Positions 8,463 to 14,692 of a DNA stretch of 18,450 bases are shown piece by piece. The stretch's first letter is position 1, and every line of letters starts with the position of its first letter. The translations under genes were made by a program, and so were the position numbers. The notes below the pieces were generated by a model. It saw nothing but the letters and a program-made list of their open reading frames with translations. It did no database searches and was not told the DNA's origin. The DNA is from JBLHLB01 sp047618505 (lineage in GTDB: Bacteria > Planctomycetota > UBA1135 > GCA-002686595): positions 1 to 18,450 of the forward strand of contig JBLHLB010000043.1 of the NCBI GenBank assembly GCA_047618505.1, given 5' to 3'.

Positions 8463-9853
8463 ATATTCACCTCGGAGTCCTGTTGTCCGCCATCCCTGCC
8501 ATGATCCAAGACGCGGGGGCGGGGGAGGTCCTGGGGACACTACCCGCTGACGTGGTTGTGGAACGACCAATTTGGTTGCTGCCGTTCCTGGCTTCTCTGC
8601 TGCTGGCCTCGGGCTTCTTCAGCAGTTCGGAGACGGCGCTCTTCAGCCTGTCACGCGACCAGCACCGCCGTTCTTCGCGGACCGTGCAGCGCCTCCTGGA
8701 ACGTCCCCAGGCTCTGCTGGTGACAATCCTGCTCTGCAACCTCCTAGTGAATGTGATGTTCTTCGCCTTCGCACGGCGACTGGTCGCCCCTTCGGAAGGC
8801 GGGCTGCGGGAGGTCTTGGTGGCCCTTGGGGGACTGACCGCTCTGCTGATCTTTGGAGAGATCGTTCCGAAGACCTTGGCGCTGCGTCAGCGCATGGGGA
8901 TCGCGCGCCTAGCCGCCCCGATTATTGGCATTCTTGTGGTGCCCTTCGGCAGGCTCTCCAAGCCTGCCATGCGTTTGCTTGAGTTGCCCCATGGCTTGCT
9001 TGATCGTCGCCTGGCCCCGGACCGGGGCTTGACGCCCGAGGCCTTGGCCCGGGTGCTGGCGCGTGGTGCCAAGGAGGGCGTTCTCGAGGGCGAAGAGGCT
9101 GACATCCTGGCGGAGATAGTCGAATTGGATGAGGTCCGCGTGCGCGAGATCATGACGCCGCGGGTCGATGCGCTCTTCTTAAACGTCGACGGCAGCGACC
9201 GCGACGAGCTTGTGACCAAGGCCGTTGCCGCACGTCAATCCTGGTTGCCGGTCGTGGCGGATTCCCCAGATCAAATTATTGGGCGTGTTCGATTACGCGA
9301 ACTGATTCGCGAGCCCGGAAAGTCGATCGACTCCATGGTCATGCCCGTTCGCTTCGTGCCGGAGGTTGCCAGTGCCCTTGACCTGCTACGAACTCTCAAG
9401 GAACACCGCGCCGCCGAGGCGGTTGTCGTCGATGAATGGGGCGGAACGGCCGGATACGTCACTGCGGAGCAGGTCTTTGAGGAAATCGTCGGGGAGTTGC
9501 GCACGGAGGACGAAGTCCGTGTTCCGGCCTTGGTTCCCCTGGGGGAGAATCGCTATCGCGTCGCCGGTGGCCTTTCGGTTCGAGATTGGAATGACTCATT
9601 CGGCCTGCGCATTGTGCCCCACGAATTCGAAACAGTGGGTGGGCTCGTCACTGCACGTTTGGGGCGCATTCCGCGGGTGGGTGATGAGGTCTTGGTCGAG
9701 AACCTTCACCTTGAGGTCAGCGAAGTGCGTGGTCGTCGCGTGTTGACGGTGGACATCAGCATGGTCTCTTCGGAAGTCGAAACCGAGCACACCGGTAGCG
9801 GTCACTCAGGTGAGAAGCCCGGCGAGAAGCCCGGGGAGGGGTCCAAGTCATGA
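8459..9853 (+). CDS. CNNM/CBS-pair/CorC-domain membrane protein (HlyC/CorC family)
   Basis: This is a 464-aa integral membrane protein of the hemolysin C/CorC/CNNM group, whose characterised members are linked to Mg2+/Co2+ transport or membrane stress. The CNNM (DUF21) domain spans about 36–185 with hallmark motifs SGFFSSSETALFSLS (51–65) and FGEIVPKTLALR (132–143). Two CBS domains follow (about 228–345), starting with the conserved EIMTPRVD (230–237) and ending with DEWGGTAGYVT. A CorC_HlyC (transporter-associated) domain lies at about 355–435. The tail is hydrophilic with a small GEKP repeat (451–458). The GTG start overlaps the kinase stop by 4 bp and lacks a clear Shine-Dalgarno, which suggests translational coupling. 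The stop overlaps the next paralogue (ATGA). Family assignment is firm; the transported ion is unknown. Confidence 0.95.
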   Translation: MNIHLGVLLSAIPAMIQDAGAGEVLGTLPADVVVERPIWLLPFLASLLLASGFFSSSETALFSLSRDQHRRSSRTVQRLLERPQALLVTILLCNLLVNVMFFAFARRLVAPSEGGLREVLVALGGLTALLIFGEIVPKTLALRQRMGIARLAAPIIGILVVPFGRLSKPAMRLLELPHGLLDRRLAPDRGLTPEALARVLARGAKEGVLEGEEADILAEIVELDEVRVREIMTPRVDALFLNVDGSDRDELVTKAVAARQSWLPVVADSPDQIIGRVRLRELIREPGKSIDSMVMPVRFVPEVASALDLLRTLKEHRAAEAVVVDEWGGTAGYVTAEQVFEEIVGELRTEDEVRVPALVPLGENRYRVAGGLSVRDWNDSFGLRIVPHEFETVGGLVTARLGRIPRVGDEVLVENLHLEVSEVRGRRVLTVDISMVSSEVETEHTGSGHSGEKPGEKPGEGSKS

Positions 9854-10830
9854 CCCTGACGTTGATCAGCTTGTTCTGTTTGTTGGCACTGTCTGCCGCC
9901 TACTCGGGTTCGGAGACCGGCGTCTATTCCCTTTCGCGCATGCGACTGGAAGCGGAGGCAGAAGCGGGGAGTCGCGCCGCGCGGGTGCTGCTTAGTCTCG
10001 TCCGCCACGACACTGCCCTCCTGGTGACGCTGTTGGTGGGCAACAATCTGATGCTCGAGTTGACGACCAAGCTAATGCAGGACCGGCTGGAGGGATTCTC
10101 TGGCCTCCCGGCTGGGGCACGGGAGTTGGCGCTGACCCTGTTCCTGACTCCCATTGTCTTCCTCTTTGGTGAGCTTTTGCCGAAGGATCTCTTCCGGCGA
10201 CGGCCGCACCAGCTTCTGACTCTGCTGCTGCCGATCCTGCTGCTTACACGAGTTGTGCTATTTCCCCTGGTCTGGCCCCTGGTCCAGTTGTCGCGCTTCC
10301 TGGAGCGGCTCTTTGGGCTGGGCGAGACAGAGCTGGCCAAGGCGCTGCGCCGCGAAGAAGTCATCGATGTCCTGGCGGACGGAAGTAGTGGGGGCGCCCT
10401 GACTCCGGAGGCTGTCCACCTGGCGCGCAACGTCCTTGTCCTTCGGGAGACGCCAATGGAGAGCATCATGGTCCGCTGGAGCCAAGTGGAGGTCGTTGAT
10501 CTGGAGAGCGGCGCCCGGGAAATCCACGACAGTGTGCAGCGAGCCGAGTACACCCGCCTGCCCGCCCTGGGCCGGGGAGGGGACGGAGAGACTTGTGTTC
10601 GCGGCTACCTGCACCAATTGGATGCCTTTGCCGCAGAATTCCTAGGGGATCCGACCGGGCAGTTGAGGGAGCTTCCGGCCCTGCCTCCGGACCTGCCCGT
10701 GGACCGGGCCCTCAAGCGGATGCGGACCTCGGGCCAGCGGATTGCCCTCGTGGGCACGCCTGAGAAGCCCCTAGGGCTGGTTAGCCTGATGGATCTCCTT
10801 GCGACCATCACGGGGGAGTCGGCTTCCTGA
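9850..10830 (+). CDS. CNNM/CBS membrane protein, short paralogue lacking the CorC domain
   Basis: This is a second CNNM-family protein (326 aa), diverged from its upstream neighbour. The CNNM domain spans about 1–150, with SGSETGVYSLSR (19–30) matching the first signature and FGELLPKDL (106–114) matching the second. A cystathionine-β-synthase pair occupies about 200–320 (ETPMESIMVRW…PLGLVSLMDLLATI). The C-terminal CorC_HlyC domain of the upstream paralogue is missing, so the protein ends right after the CBS pair. The ATG overlaps the upstream stop (ATGA), and a G-rich GGGGAGGGG (9833–9841) sits about 8 nt upstream as ribosome-binding site. The paired, co-translated arrangement suggests the two proteins form a hetero-oligomer; that is inference. 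Confidence 0.93.
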   Translation: MTLTLISLFCLLALSAAYSGSETGVYSLSRMRLEAEAEAGSRAARVLLSLVRHDTALLVTLLVGNNLMLELTTKLMQDRLEGFSGLPAGARELALTLFLTPIVFLFGELLPKDLFRRRPHQLLTLLLPILLLTRVVLFPLVWPLVQLSRFLERLFGLGETELAKALRREEVIDVLADGSSGGALTPEAVHLARNVLVLRETPMESIMVRWSQVEVVDLESGAREIHDSVQRAEYTRLPALGRGGDGETCVRGYLHQLDAFAAEFLGDPTGQLRELPALPPDLPVDRALKRMRTSGQRIALVGTPEKPLGLVSLMDLLATITGESAS

Positions 10831-10855
10831 GCCCCGCCAGCTCGGGGGACGGGGC
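10831..10855 (+). terminator. Hairpin after the kinase–CNNM operon
   Basis: GCCCCG (10831–10836) pairs with CGGGGC (10850–10855) directly after the TGA. No U-tract follows, so termination is plausible but not proven. A second inverted repeat, CGGTTG/CAACCG (10880–10885/10891–10896), lies between it and the next gene. Confidence 0.35.
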
Positions 10856-10923
10856 GCCGGAGCTTGTCACCCTCTCTTCCGGTTGTTGCGCAACCGACGC
10901 CGGTGGCTAGGATAACGACCTCC

Positions 10924-11445
10924 ATGGACACGCTCTCTTCACCCCAAGCCACGGATCCGGCCCCCGCGCGGAGCCGCGCAGGCTGGCTTCTCGTTGGCGG
11001 ACTGGCCCTGGCCCTGGTGGGTTTCATTACCCAACCCAGCGGCGCCGCCGCCACCACCGCCGCCCCCAGGCTGATTCTTCCTGCTACCCAGGGGTCCACA
11101 GGAGGTGGTGGACTCCAGAATACGTCAGCTGCTCCGTCCCTCGGCTCGGGCTACGGGACAGCGGACTCAAACGGTAGCATGATCGCGGTGACGGGCATCG
11201 ACGTGACGGGCGGCTCGCTGCTCTACCTGATCGACAGCGAGTCCAAGCAATTGGCCGTTTACCAGGCCCAGGGCGGCACAGCCAGCACGATGAACCTCAA
11301 GTTCGTCGCCGGGCGCCGGATCGACCTGGACCTCCAGGTCTATGGCTACAACGACGAGTCCGACTACACCTACGACGAGCTCCAGCGTGAGTTCGAGCGC
11401 AACGGCAACGCCTCCAACCCCAAGCGGGAAGGCGAAGACAAATAG
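10924..11445 (+). CDS. Conserved single-pass membrane/exported protein of unknown function
   Basis: This 173-aa protein has an N-terminal hydrophobic segment (about 19–36) that acts as signal anchor or signal peptide. A Gly/Ala/Thr-rich linker follows (38–85), then a compact conserved-looking domain with IAVTGIDVTGGSLLYLIDSE (87–106) and RRIDLDLQVYGYNDESDY (131–148). An acidic/basic tail closes it. I recognise this layout as a small protein family seen in Planctomycetota but know no function for it. The strand-rich pattern with 'LYLIDSESKQLAVYQ' suggests a β-propeller-blade-like fragment, not an enzyme. ATG 10924 is chosen over TTG 10864 because it gives a normal signal segment. Weak promoter-like boxes (TTGCGC–16 nt–TAGGAT, 10886–10913) lie just upstream but would leave almost no leader. 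Confidence 0.75.
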   Translation: MDTLSSPQATDPAPARSRAGWLLVGGLALALVGFITQPSGAAATTAAPRLILPATQGSTGGGGLQNTSAAPSLGSGYGTADSNGSMIAVTGIDVTGGSLLYLIDSESKQLAVYQAQGGTASTMNLKFVAGRRIDLDLQVYGYNDESDYTYDELQREFERNGNASNPKREGEDK

Positions 11446-11457
11446 GGGCAGTACTGT

Positions 11458-11565
11458 GGCGAGCCTCGCTCGCCGCCTCCGGCGCCCCAACCAACATCCA
11501 CGAGCACGCGCTTTCCCCACAGCTGGCCTAGGCCGACGCGGGGAACCGGGAAGCCAAGGCTTCCC
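11458..11565. repeat. Group of inverted repeats in the 206-bp spacer before the HTH gene
   Basis: Three self-complementary stretches lie here: GGCGAG/CTCGCC (11458–11463/11469–11474), the 10-bp palindrome GGCCTAGGCC (11525–11534), and a perfect GGGAAGCC/GGCTTCCC with a 2-nt centre (11548–11565). The last is the strongest and may end transcription of the preceding gene, although no T-tract follows it. Confidence 0.4.
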
Positions 11566-11602
11566 CAGCAGGCTCGCCCAAGACTAGATGCAATTCCCCT
11601 AC

Positions 11603-11620
11603 GGTGCCCATGTTGGCACC
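11603..11620 (+). promoter_or_regulatory. Inverted repeat in the leader of the HTH gene
   Basis: GGTGCC (11603–11608) and GGCACC (11615–11620) form a perfect 6-bp inverted repeat with a 6-nt centre, 31 bp upstream of the GTG at 11652. The spacing and symmetry suit an operator or a small mRNA hairpin. Autoregulation by the encoded DNA-binding protein is possible but untested. Confidence 0.25.
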
Positions 11621-11651
11621 TACCACTTTAGGATTAGGAGACGTACGAACC

Positions 11652-12188
11652 GTGGCAGGTAGCGATTTCTATAACTTTGATGAGGCGCTCGATCACCTCC
11701 GGCTCAAGGACGAAGAGCTCAAGCGTTTGGTCTCAGAGGGCGAGATCCGCGCCTTCCGTGAGGGCGATACGATGAAGCTTCGGCGTGAGGACGTCGAGCA
11801 TCTCAAGCGCGAGCTAATGGGCGGCGAAGTCGTCGACCTTGGCGGAGCCGACGAGATTGTCTTTGAGGACGACATTCCCGAGGCGGGCATGGCGACCGAG
11901 GAGATTTCGGACATGGACACACTTCTGGACGAAGACGTCGAGGAGATCGAGGTGGGGGCTGCTTCTGGCCGCTCCTCGAGCGGTGGCGCCGCCGCGCCCG
12001 CCGCTCGTCCCCGTCCCAAGGCCGCTGTCGAAGAGGAGGCCACCGAAGGCATGGGCTTCCTCATTGCAGCAATTGCGACCACCTTGGTCATGATTCTGGC
12101 CATGCCGATCGTTCTCTCCCACTCCAAGGGAACCCCCAGCGACTTCGCGAAGTCCATCGCGGGAATGGTCGGCCAGAACTTCGAGTAG
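11652..12188 (+). CDS. Excisionase/MerR-like HTH protein with C-terminal membrane anchor
   Basis: This 178-aa protein has an N-terminal helix-turn-helix of the excisionase type (about 4–56). DFYNFDEALDHLRLKDEELKRLV forms the first helices and GEIRAFREGDTMKLRREDVEHL the wing, which is typical of DNA-binding 'helix-turn-helix domain 17'-like proteins common in Planctomycetota. A strongly acidic linker (60–102) and an Ala/Pro-rich stretch (103–125) lead to a single hydrophobic helix (about 134–156) with a short exterior tail. This layout predicts a DNA-binding or bacteriophage-excisionase-derived module tethered to the cytoplasmic membrane. The GTG at 11652 is preferred because AGGAG lies at 11636–11640 with an 11-nt spacer. 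ATG 11610 or GTG 11604 would add 14–16 unrelated residues and lack such a site. Function is unknown. Confidence 0.8.
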   Translation: MAGSDFYNFDEALDHLRLKDEELKRLVSEGEIRAFREGDTMKLRREDVEHLKRELMGGEVVDLGGADEIVFEDDIPEAGMATEEISDMDTLLDEDVEEIEVGAASGRSSSGGAAAPAARPRPKAAVEEEATEGMGFLIAAIATTLVMILAMPIVLSHSKGTPSDFAKSIAGMVGQNFE

Positions 12189-12199
12189 AAGCACCGACT

Positions 12200-12230
12200 T
12201 TCCCCCGGATCCCTTGGATCCCTGGGGGAA
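12200..12230 (+). terminator. Hairpin downstream of the HTH gene, with clustered GGATCC
   Basis: TTCCCCC (12200–12206) pairs with GGGGGAA (12224–12230), and inside it GGATCC (12207–12212) pairs with GGATCC (12216–12221) around a 3-nt loop, leaving a 2-nt bulge. This stable structure begins 12 nt after the stop codon. There is no T-run behind it. Two more GGATCC sites follow at 12237–12242 and 12248–12253, giving four in 47 bp. Confidence 0.5.
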
Positions 12231-12262
12231 CAATCCGGATCCGCCTGGGATCCACTCTTGTT

Positions 12263-12373
12263 GCGCAGCCCTTGTATCCCGCGTTCGTGCGCGTTATTCC
12301 AGGGGCTGCGCTACACGTTTATCTGGGGTGCGCCGCGCCCTCGGATCGCAGGGGATCTATCCTCCGCGCGCAC
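12263..12373 (+). promoter_or_regulatory. Structured leader upstream of the OmpA-domain gene
   Basis: GCGCAGCCC (12263–12271) is the exact reverse complement of GGGCTGCGC (12303–12311). The pairing extends inward by three more positions and encloses a 25-nt loop. A second structure follows: GTGCGC (12328–12333) pairs with GCGCAC (12368–12373) and adjoining GC-rich bases pair with a one-base bulge. Together they fill most of the spacer before ATG 12414, suggesting a folded 5' leader or a small RNA. No known riboswitch class is recognised. Confidence 0.35.
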
Positions 12374-12413
12374 GTGCCAGGCTCGTGAATCACAACGCCC
12401 CAAGCTCATCGCC

Positions 12414-13148
12414 ATGTTCAACACCATCGCCCGTCTGCGCTCCTCTGCCCCCCGCGCCCTCCGTTTGGCCCTTGTGTCCAGCCTTCTGGTGGGCCTCTCT
12501 TCATCCTGCGTGACGCAGACGCGCTACGACGAAGCTGTTCGGGATGTGAAGCTCTACCAGCGCTCCTATGAGGATCTAGATTCGGCCGTGGAGCAACTCC
12601 AGGCACGTCTTGCCGCACAGGATGCAGAGTTGTCGATCCTTCGCGAAGGTGGTCAAGTGGCGATGGATGCGGGCTACAACGGAGACATCGACGAGCGCCT
12701 TGCGGAGCTGCGTAGCATCATGGCGCGCCTTGGCGGCCCGAGCTCCGATGTCGAAGTGCTCGAGGTTGAGGGCGGCTATGGCCTGCGCCTCTCCGATTCG
12801 ATTCTCTTCGAGTCCGGTCAGGCGTCCCTGCGTCCCGAGGGTCGCGATCTTGTCCTGAGCCTCGCTGTGGAGATGCGCTCGAACCCGTTCACTCGCGTGG
12901 AAGTCCGCGGCCACACTGATTCGGTGCCGGTCAAGAAGCCGGAGACTCTCCAGCGCTATCCCCACGGAAACCTGCAACTCTCCGCCGCACGTGCCATTGA
13001 AGTGGCCGCACTCCTCACGGGCGAGGGTCAGCTCCCCACCTCCAAAGTCGTCGTTTCGGGCTATGGTCCGGGCGCTCCCTTGGTTGGCAACGACACCGCC
13101 GAGAACCGTCAGCGGAACCGGCGCGTGGAGTTGATCATTCTCGATTGA
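12414..13148 (+). CDS. OmpA-family peptidoglycan-binding lipoprotein
   Basis: This 244-aa envelope protein has a signal sequence (RALRLALVSSLLVGL) ending at LSSSC, with candidate lipidated C32. The –3 position is Ser instead of the usual Leu/Val, so lipidation is probable, not certain. Residues 38–107 are a predicted coiled coil (VEQLQARLAAQDAELSILRE). The C-terminal OmpA domain (about 115–243) shows the DSILFESGQASLRPEG start, the RGHTDSVP motif (165–172) and the peptidoglycan-contacting NRQRNRRVELIIL end (231–243). This matches Pal/OmpA or MotB-type proteins that anchor the outer membrane or an envelope complex to peptidoglycan. ATG 12414 is chosen because it gives the signal peptide directly; the frame is open further upstream to 12258 but with no signal-like sequence. 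Its stop lies inside a strong hairpin. Confidence 0.9.
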   Translation: MFNTIARLRSSAPRALRLALVSSLLVGLSSSCVTQTRYDEAVRDVKLYQRSYEDLDSAVEQLQARLAAQDAELSILREGGQVAMDAGYNGDIDERLAELRSIMARLGGPSSDVEVLEVEGGYGLRLSDSILFESGQASLRPEGRDLVLSLAVEMRSNPFTRVEVRGHTDSVPVKKPETLQRYPHGNLQLSAARAIEVAALLTGEGQLPTSKVVVSGYGPGAPLVGNDTAENRQRNRRVELIILD

Positions 13149-13172
13149 GAGTTGTGCGGAGCACAACTCTCA
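13146..13172 (+). terminator. Perfect 12-bp hairpin containing the OmpA-gene stop codon
   Basis: TGAGAGTTGTGC (13146–13157) and GCACAACTCTCA (13161–13172) are exact reverse complements with a GGA loop. The TGA stop forms the base of the 5' arm. The following AGTGTTTCTGG is only weakly T-rich. It is a likely terminator or mRNA 3'-end stabiliser. Confidence 0.6.
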
Positions 13173-13612
13173 AGTGTTTCTGGCTGCGCGCGCAAAGCGC
13201 GCTCCGCTGGAGCAATGGCGTCGCGGGGCCTACGGCTCGGGCGATTGAGTACGGCCAGGTCTACGGTTTGGAGGCGCCGACGGCCCTAGCCACCGGGGCA
13301 GGCGCGCTCCGCTGGAGCAATGGTGTCGCGGGGCCAACGGCTCGGGCGATTGAGTACGGCCAGGTCTACGGTTTGGATGCGCCGACGGCCCCAGCCACCG
13401 GAGCAGGCGCGCTCCGCTGGAGCAATGGCGTCGCGGGGCCAACGGCTCGGGCGATTGAGTACGGCCAGGTCTACGATTCGGAAACGCCGACGGTTGCAGC
13501 CACCGGGGCGGGCGCGCTCCGCGGAACCCACGACATCCTTGAGTCCCTGGCTCGGGGTGTCTCCCTTTGCCAGGATTCTGGCCGGAATGGGATAGCCGGG
13601 CTGGGCGTTGCA
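13149..13612 (+). other. 464-bp stretch without a convincing gene, mostly tandem repeat
   Basis: It contains the OmpA terminator hairpin, a GC-alternating inverted repeat (GCGCGC-AAA-GCGCGC, 13188–13202), three 105-bp tandem units and then about 100 bp of unique sequence (13513–13612). The frame of the downstream lipoprotein gene is open from 13145, so an N-terminally extended protein is formally possible. But the extension has no signal peptide and would bury the lipoprotein signal at residue 157. I treat it as intergenic. Confidence 0.55.
13197..13522 (+). repeat. Tandem repeat: three 105-bp units plus 11 bp of a fourth
   Basis: Units run 13197–13301, 13302–13406 and 13407–13511, followed by 11 bp that restart the unit (13512–13522). 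By eye, copies 1 and 2 differ at 5 of 105 positions, and copy 3 differs from each at 10. The first 69 positions are almost invariant (only positions 23 and 35 vary), while nearly all changes fall in positions 70–105. Each unit begins GCGCGCTCCGCTGGAGC, which contains a GCTCC/GGAGC inverted repeat. The unit is 35 codons long, so it keeps frame with the next gene; the translation would start ALRWSNGVAGPTARAIEYGQ. It lacks CRISPR repeat/spacer architecture. Confidence 0.95.
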
Positions 13613-14692
13613 GTGAGTCGATTTGTGAGGGCCGGGTTGGGAGCGGTCCTTGGTGTTGGACTGGTGGCCTGCGGTGGAGATGGAGACGGCGCGACAGAAG
13701 GGCTGTTGGCCCTGGAACGACTGGCCTTTGTCCCGGCGGGGCCCAGCATTTTGCCCGCCGAGGCCTACGACAGTGCCGAGCTGCAACTCCTGCGGGATGT
13801 GAGTCTCGGGCGTGCCTTGGTCGTGGATCGCTTCGAGGTGACCCGCCGCGATTGTCAGGGGATCGGAGTCGGTCCTCAGTTGGACGAGAGCTCCACAGAC
13901 TCGGGATCCTTGGGAGAGGGTGGGGGGTTCGTGACGGATGCGGCGGTCGTCTCTGCCGAGCGACTCGACTGGCCCGCCTACTTGACCTTCGCCGAGGCAA
14001 TGGAGGTTGCGGCTCGTCGTGGTATGCGCTTGCCGACCCCGAAGGAATGGGTGTTCATTGCCACTGGGGGCGAGGGCGTGGGACTTCGTTATCCCTACCA
14101 CTGGGGCACTCCACAGAAGGGCTACGCAAATACACTGGGCCTGGGGCTGGGACGTCCCGCTCCGGTGGGGAGCTTCGAGAACGGCAAGGGCCGGTTTGGT
14201 TGCTACGACCTACACGGGAACGTCTGGGAGTGGGTTGCCGGTGTCGTACCGGGGCACACGGATTTGCCGAACCTGGTGCTTGCGGTAAGCGCTAGCGGAA
14301 GTAGTTCGGAGGACGGCCTGGCCAGTGCGATGGGCGGCAGCTATCAATCCACATCAAGGCGAACCTATGGGCATTACGGGGTGTTGCCCCTGACCTTCCA
14401 CTCCAAGCTCTTGGATACGCGTGAGTTGGCTCCGGATGTTGGTGCTCGTTTGGTGGCGGACGCAGGCGCGTACCTGCTCGCCCGCAGAGACACATGGGGT
14501 GACGATGAGGAGAGCATGGAACGGCTGCGGGCTGTGGGCCTTGCCTGGGCGGATGCTGCGGGACGCGAGCGCGTGCAGTCTTTCCTAGAGGACCTCCTGC
14601 GCGATGGACTGGACGGAGACGAAGAAGCCAAGTCGTCCGCGGGTTTGCTCGCAATCCTGGAGGGGGCGCGGGGCCCGGCCGTGGATGAGTGA
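13613..14692 (+). CDS. FGE/SUMF1-fold lipoprotein (probably non-catalytic)
   Basis: This 359-aa protein starts with a lipoprotein signal (MSRFVRAGLGAVLGVGLVAC, lipidated C20) followed by a Gly/Asp-rich linker. The central part (about 35–285) has the formylglycine-generating-enzyme sulfatase fold, with VDRFEVTRRD (71–80), GMRLPTPKEWVFIATGG (137–153), GCYDLHGNVWEWVAG (196–210), a degenerate AMGGSYQ (239–245) and VGARLVAD (276–283). The copper-binding cysteine pair of true FGE, expected after the GGS motif, is absent, so sulfatase activation is unlikely and a binding or structural role is more probable. A helical C-terminal region (295–359) is not part of the fold. GTG 13613 is chosen because it puts the signal peptide at the start; GTG 13625 is the alternative. 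No clear Shine-Dalgarno is seen. Its 3' end overlaps rsmA by 8 bp. Confidence 0.85.
   Translation: MSRFVRAGLGAVLGVGLVACGGDGDGATEGLLALERLAFVPAGPSILPAEAYDSAELQLLRDVSLGRALVVDRFEVTRRDCQGIGVGPQLDESSTDSGSLGEGGGFVTDAAVVSAERLDWPAYLTFAEAMEVAARRGMRLPTPKEWVFIATGGEGVGLRYPYHWGTPQKGYANTLGLGLGRPAPVGSFENGKGRFGCYDLHGNVWEWVAGVVPGHTDLPNLVLAVSASGSSSEDGLASAMGGSYQSTSRRTYGHYGVLPLTFHSKLLDTRELAPDVGARLVADAGAYLLARRDTWGDDEESMERLRAVGLAWADAAGRERVQSFLEDLLRDGLDGDEEAKSSAGLLAILEGARGPAVDE

Noticed and set aside
11611..11630. TTGGCACC motif considered as a sigma-54 promoter –24 element
   Set aside because: The –12 TTGC element is not present at the required spacing; TGGCAC is followed by CTACCACTTT.
13197..13522. Tandem repeat considered as a CRISPR array
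   Set aside because: The units are 105 bp, directly adjacent and nearly identical over their whole length, with no short repeat alternating with unique spacers and no cas genes.
13230..14101. Two long reverse-strand frames across the tandem repeat and lipoprotein gene
   Set aside because: They are antisense to the FGE-fold gene, are Pro/Arg-rich as expected from shadow frames, and include the repeat only because it is GC-rich.
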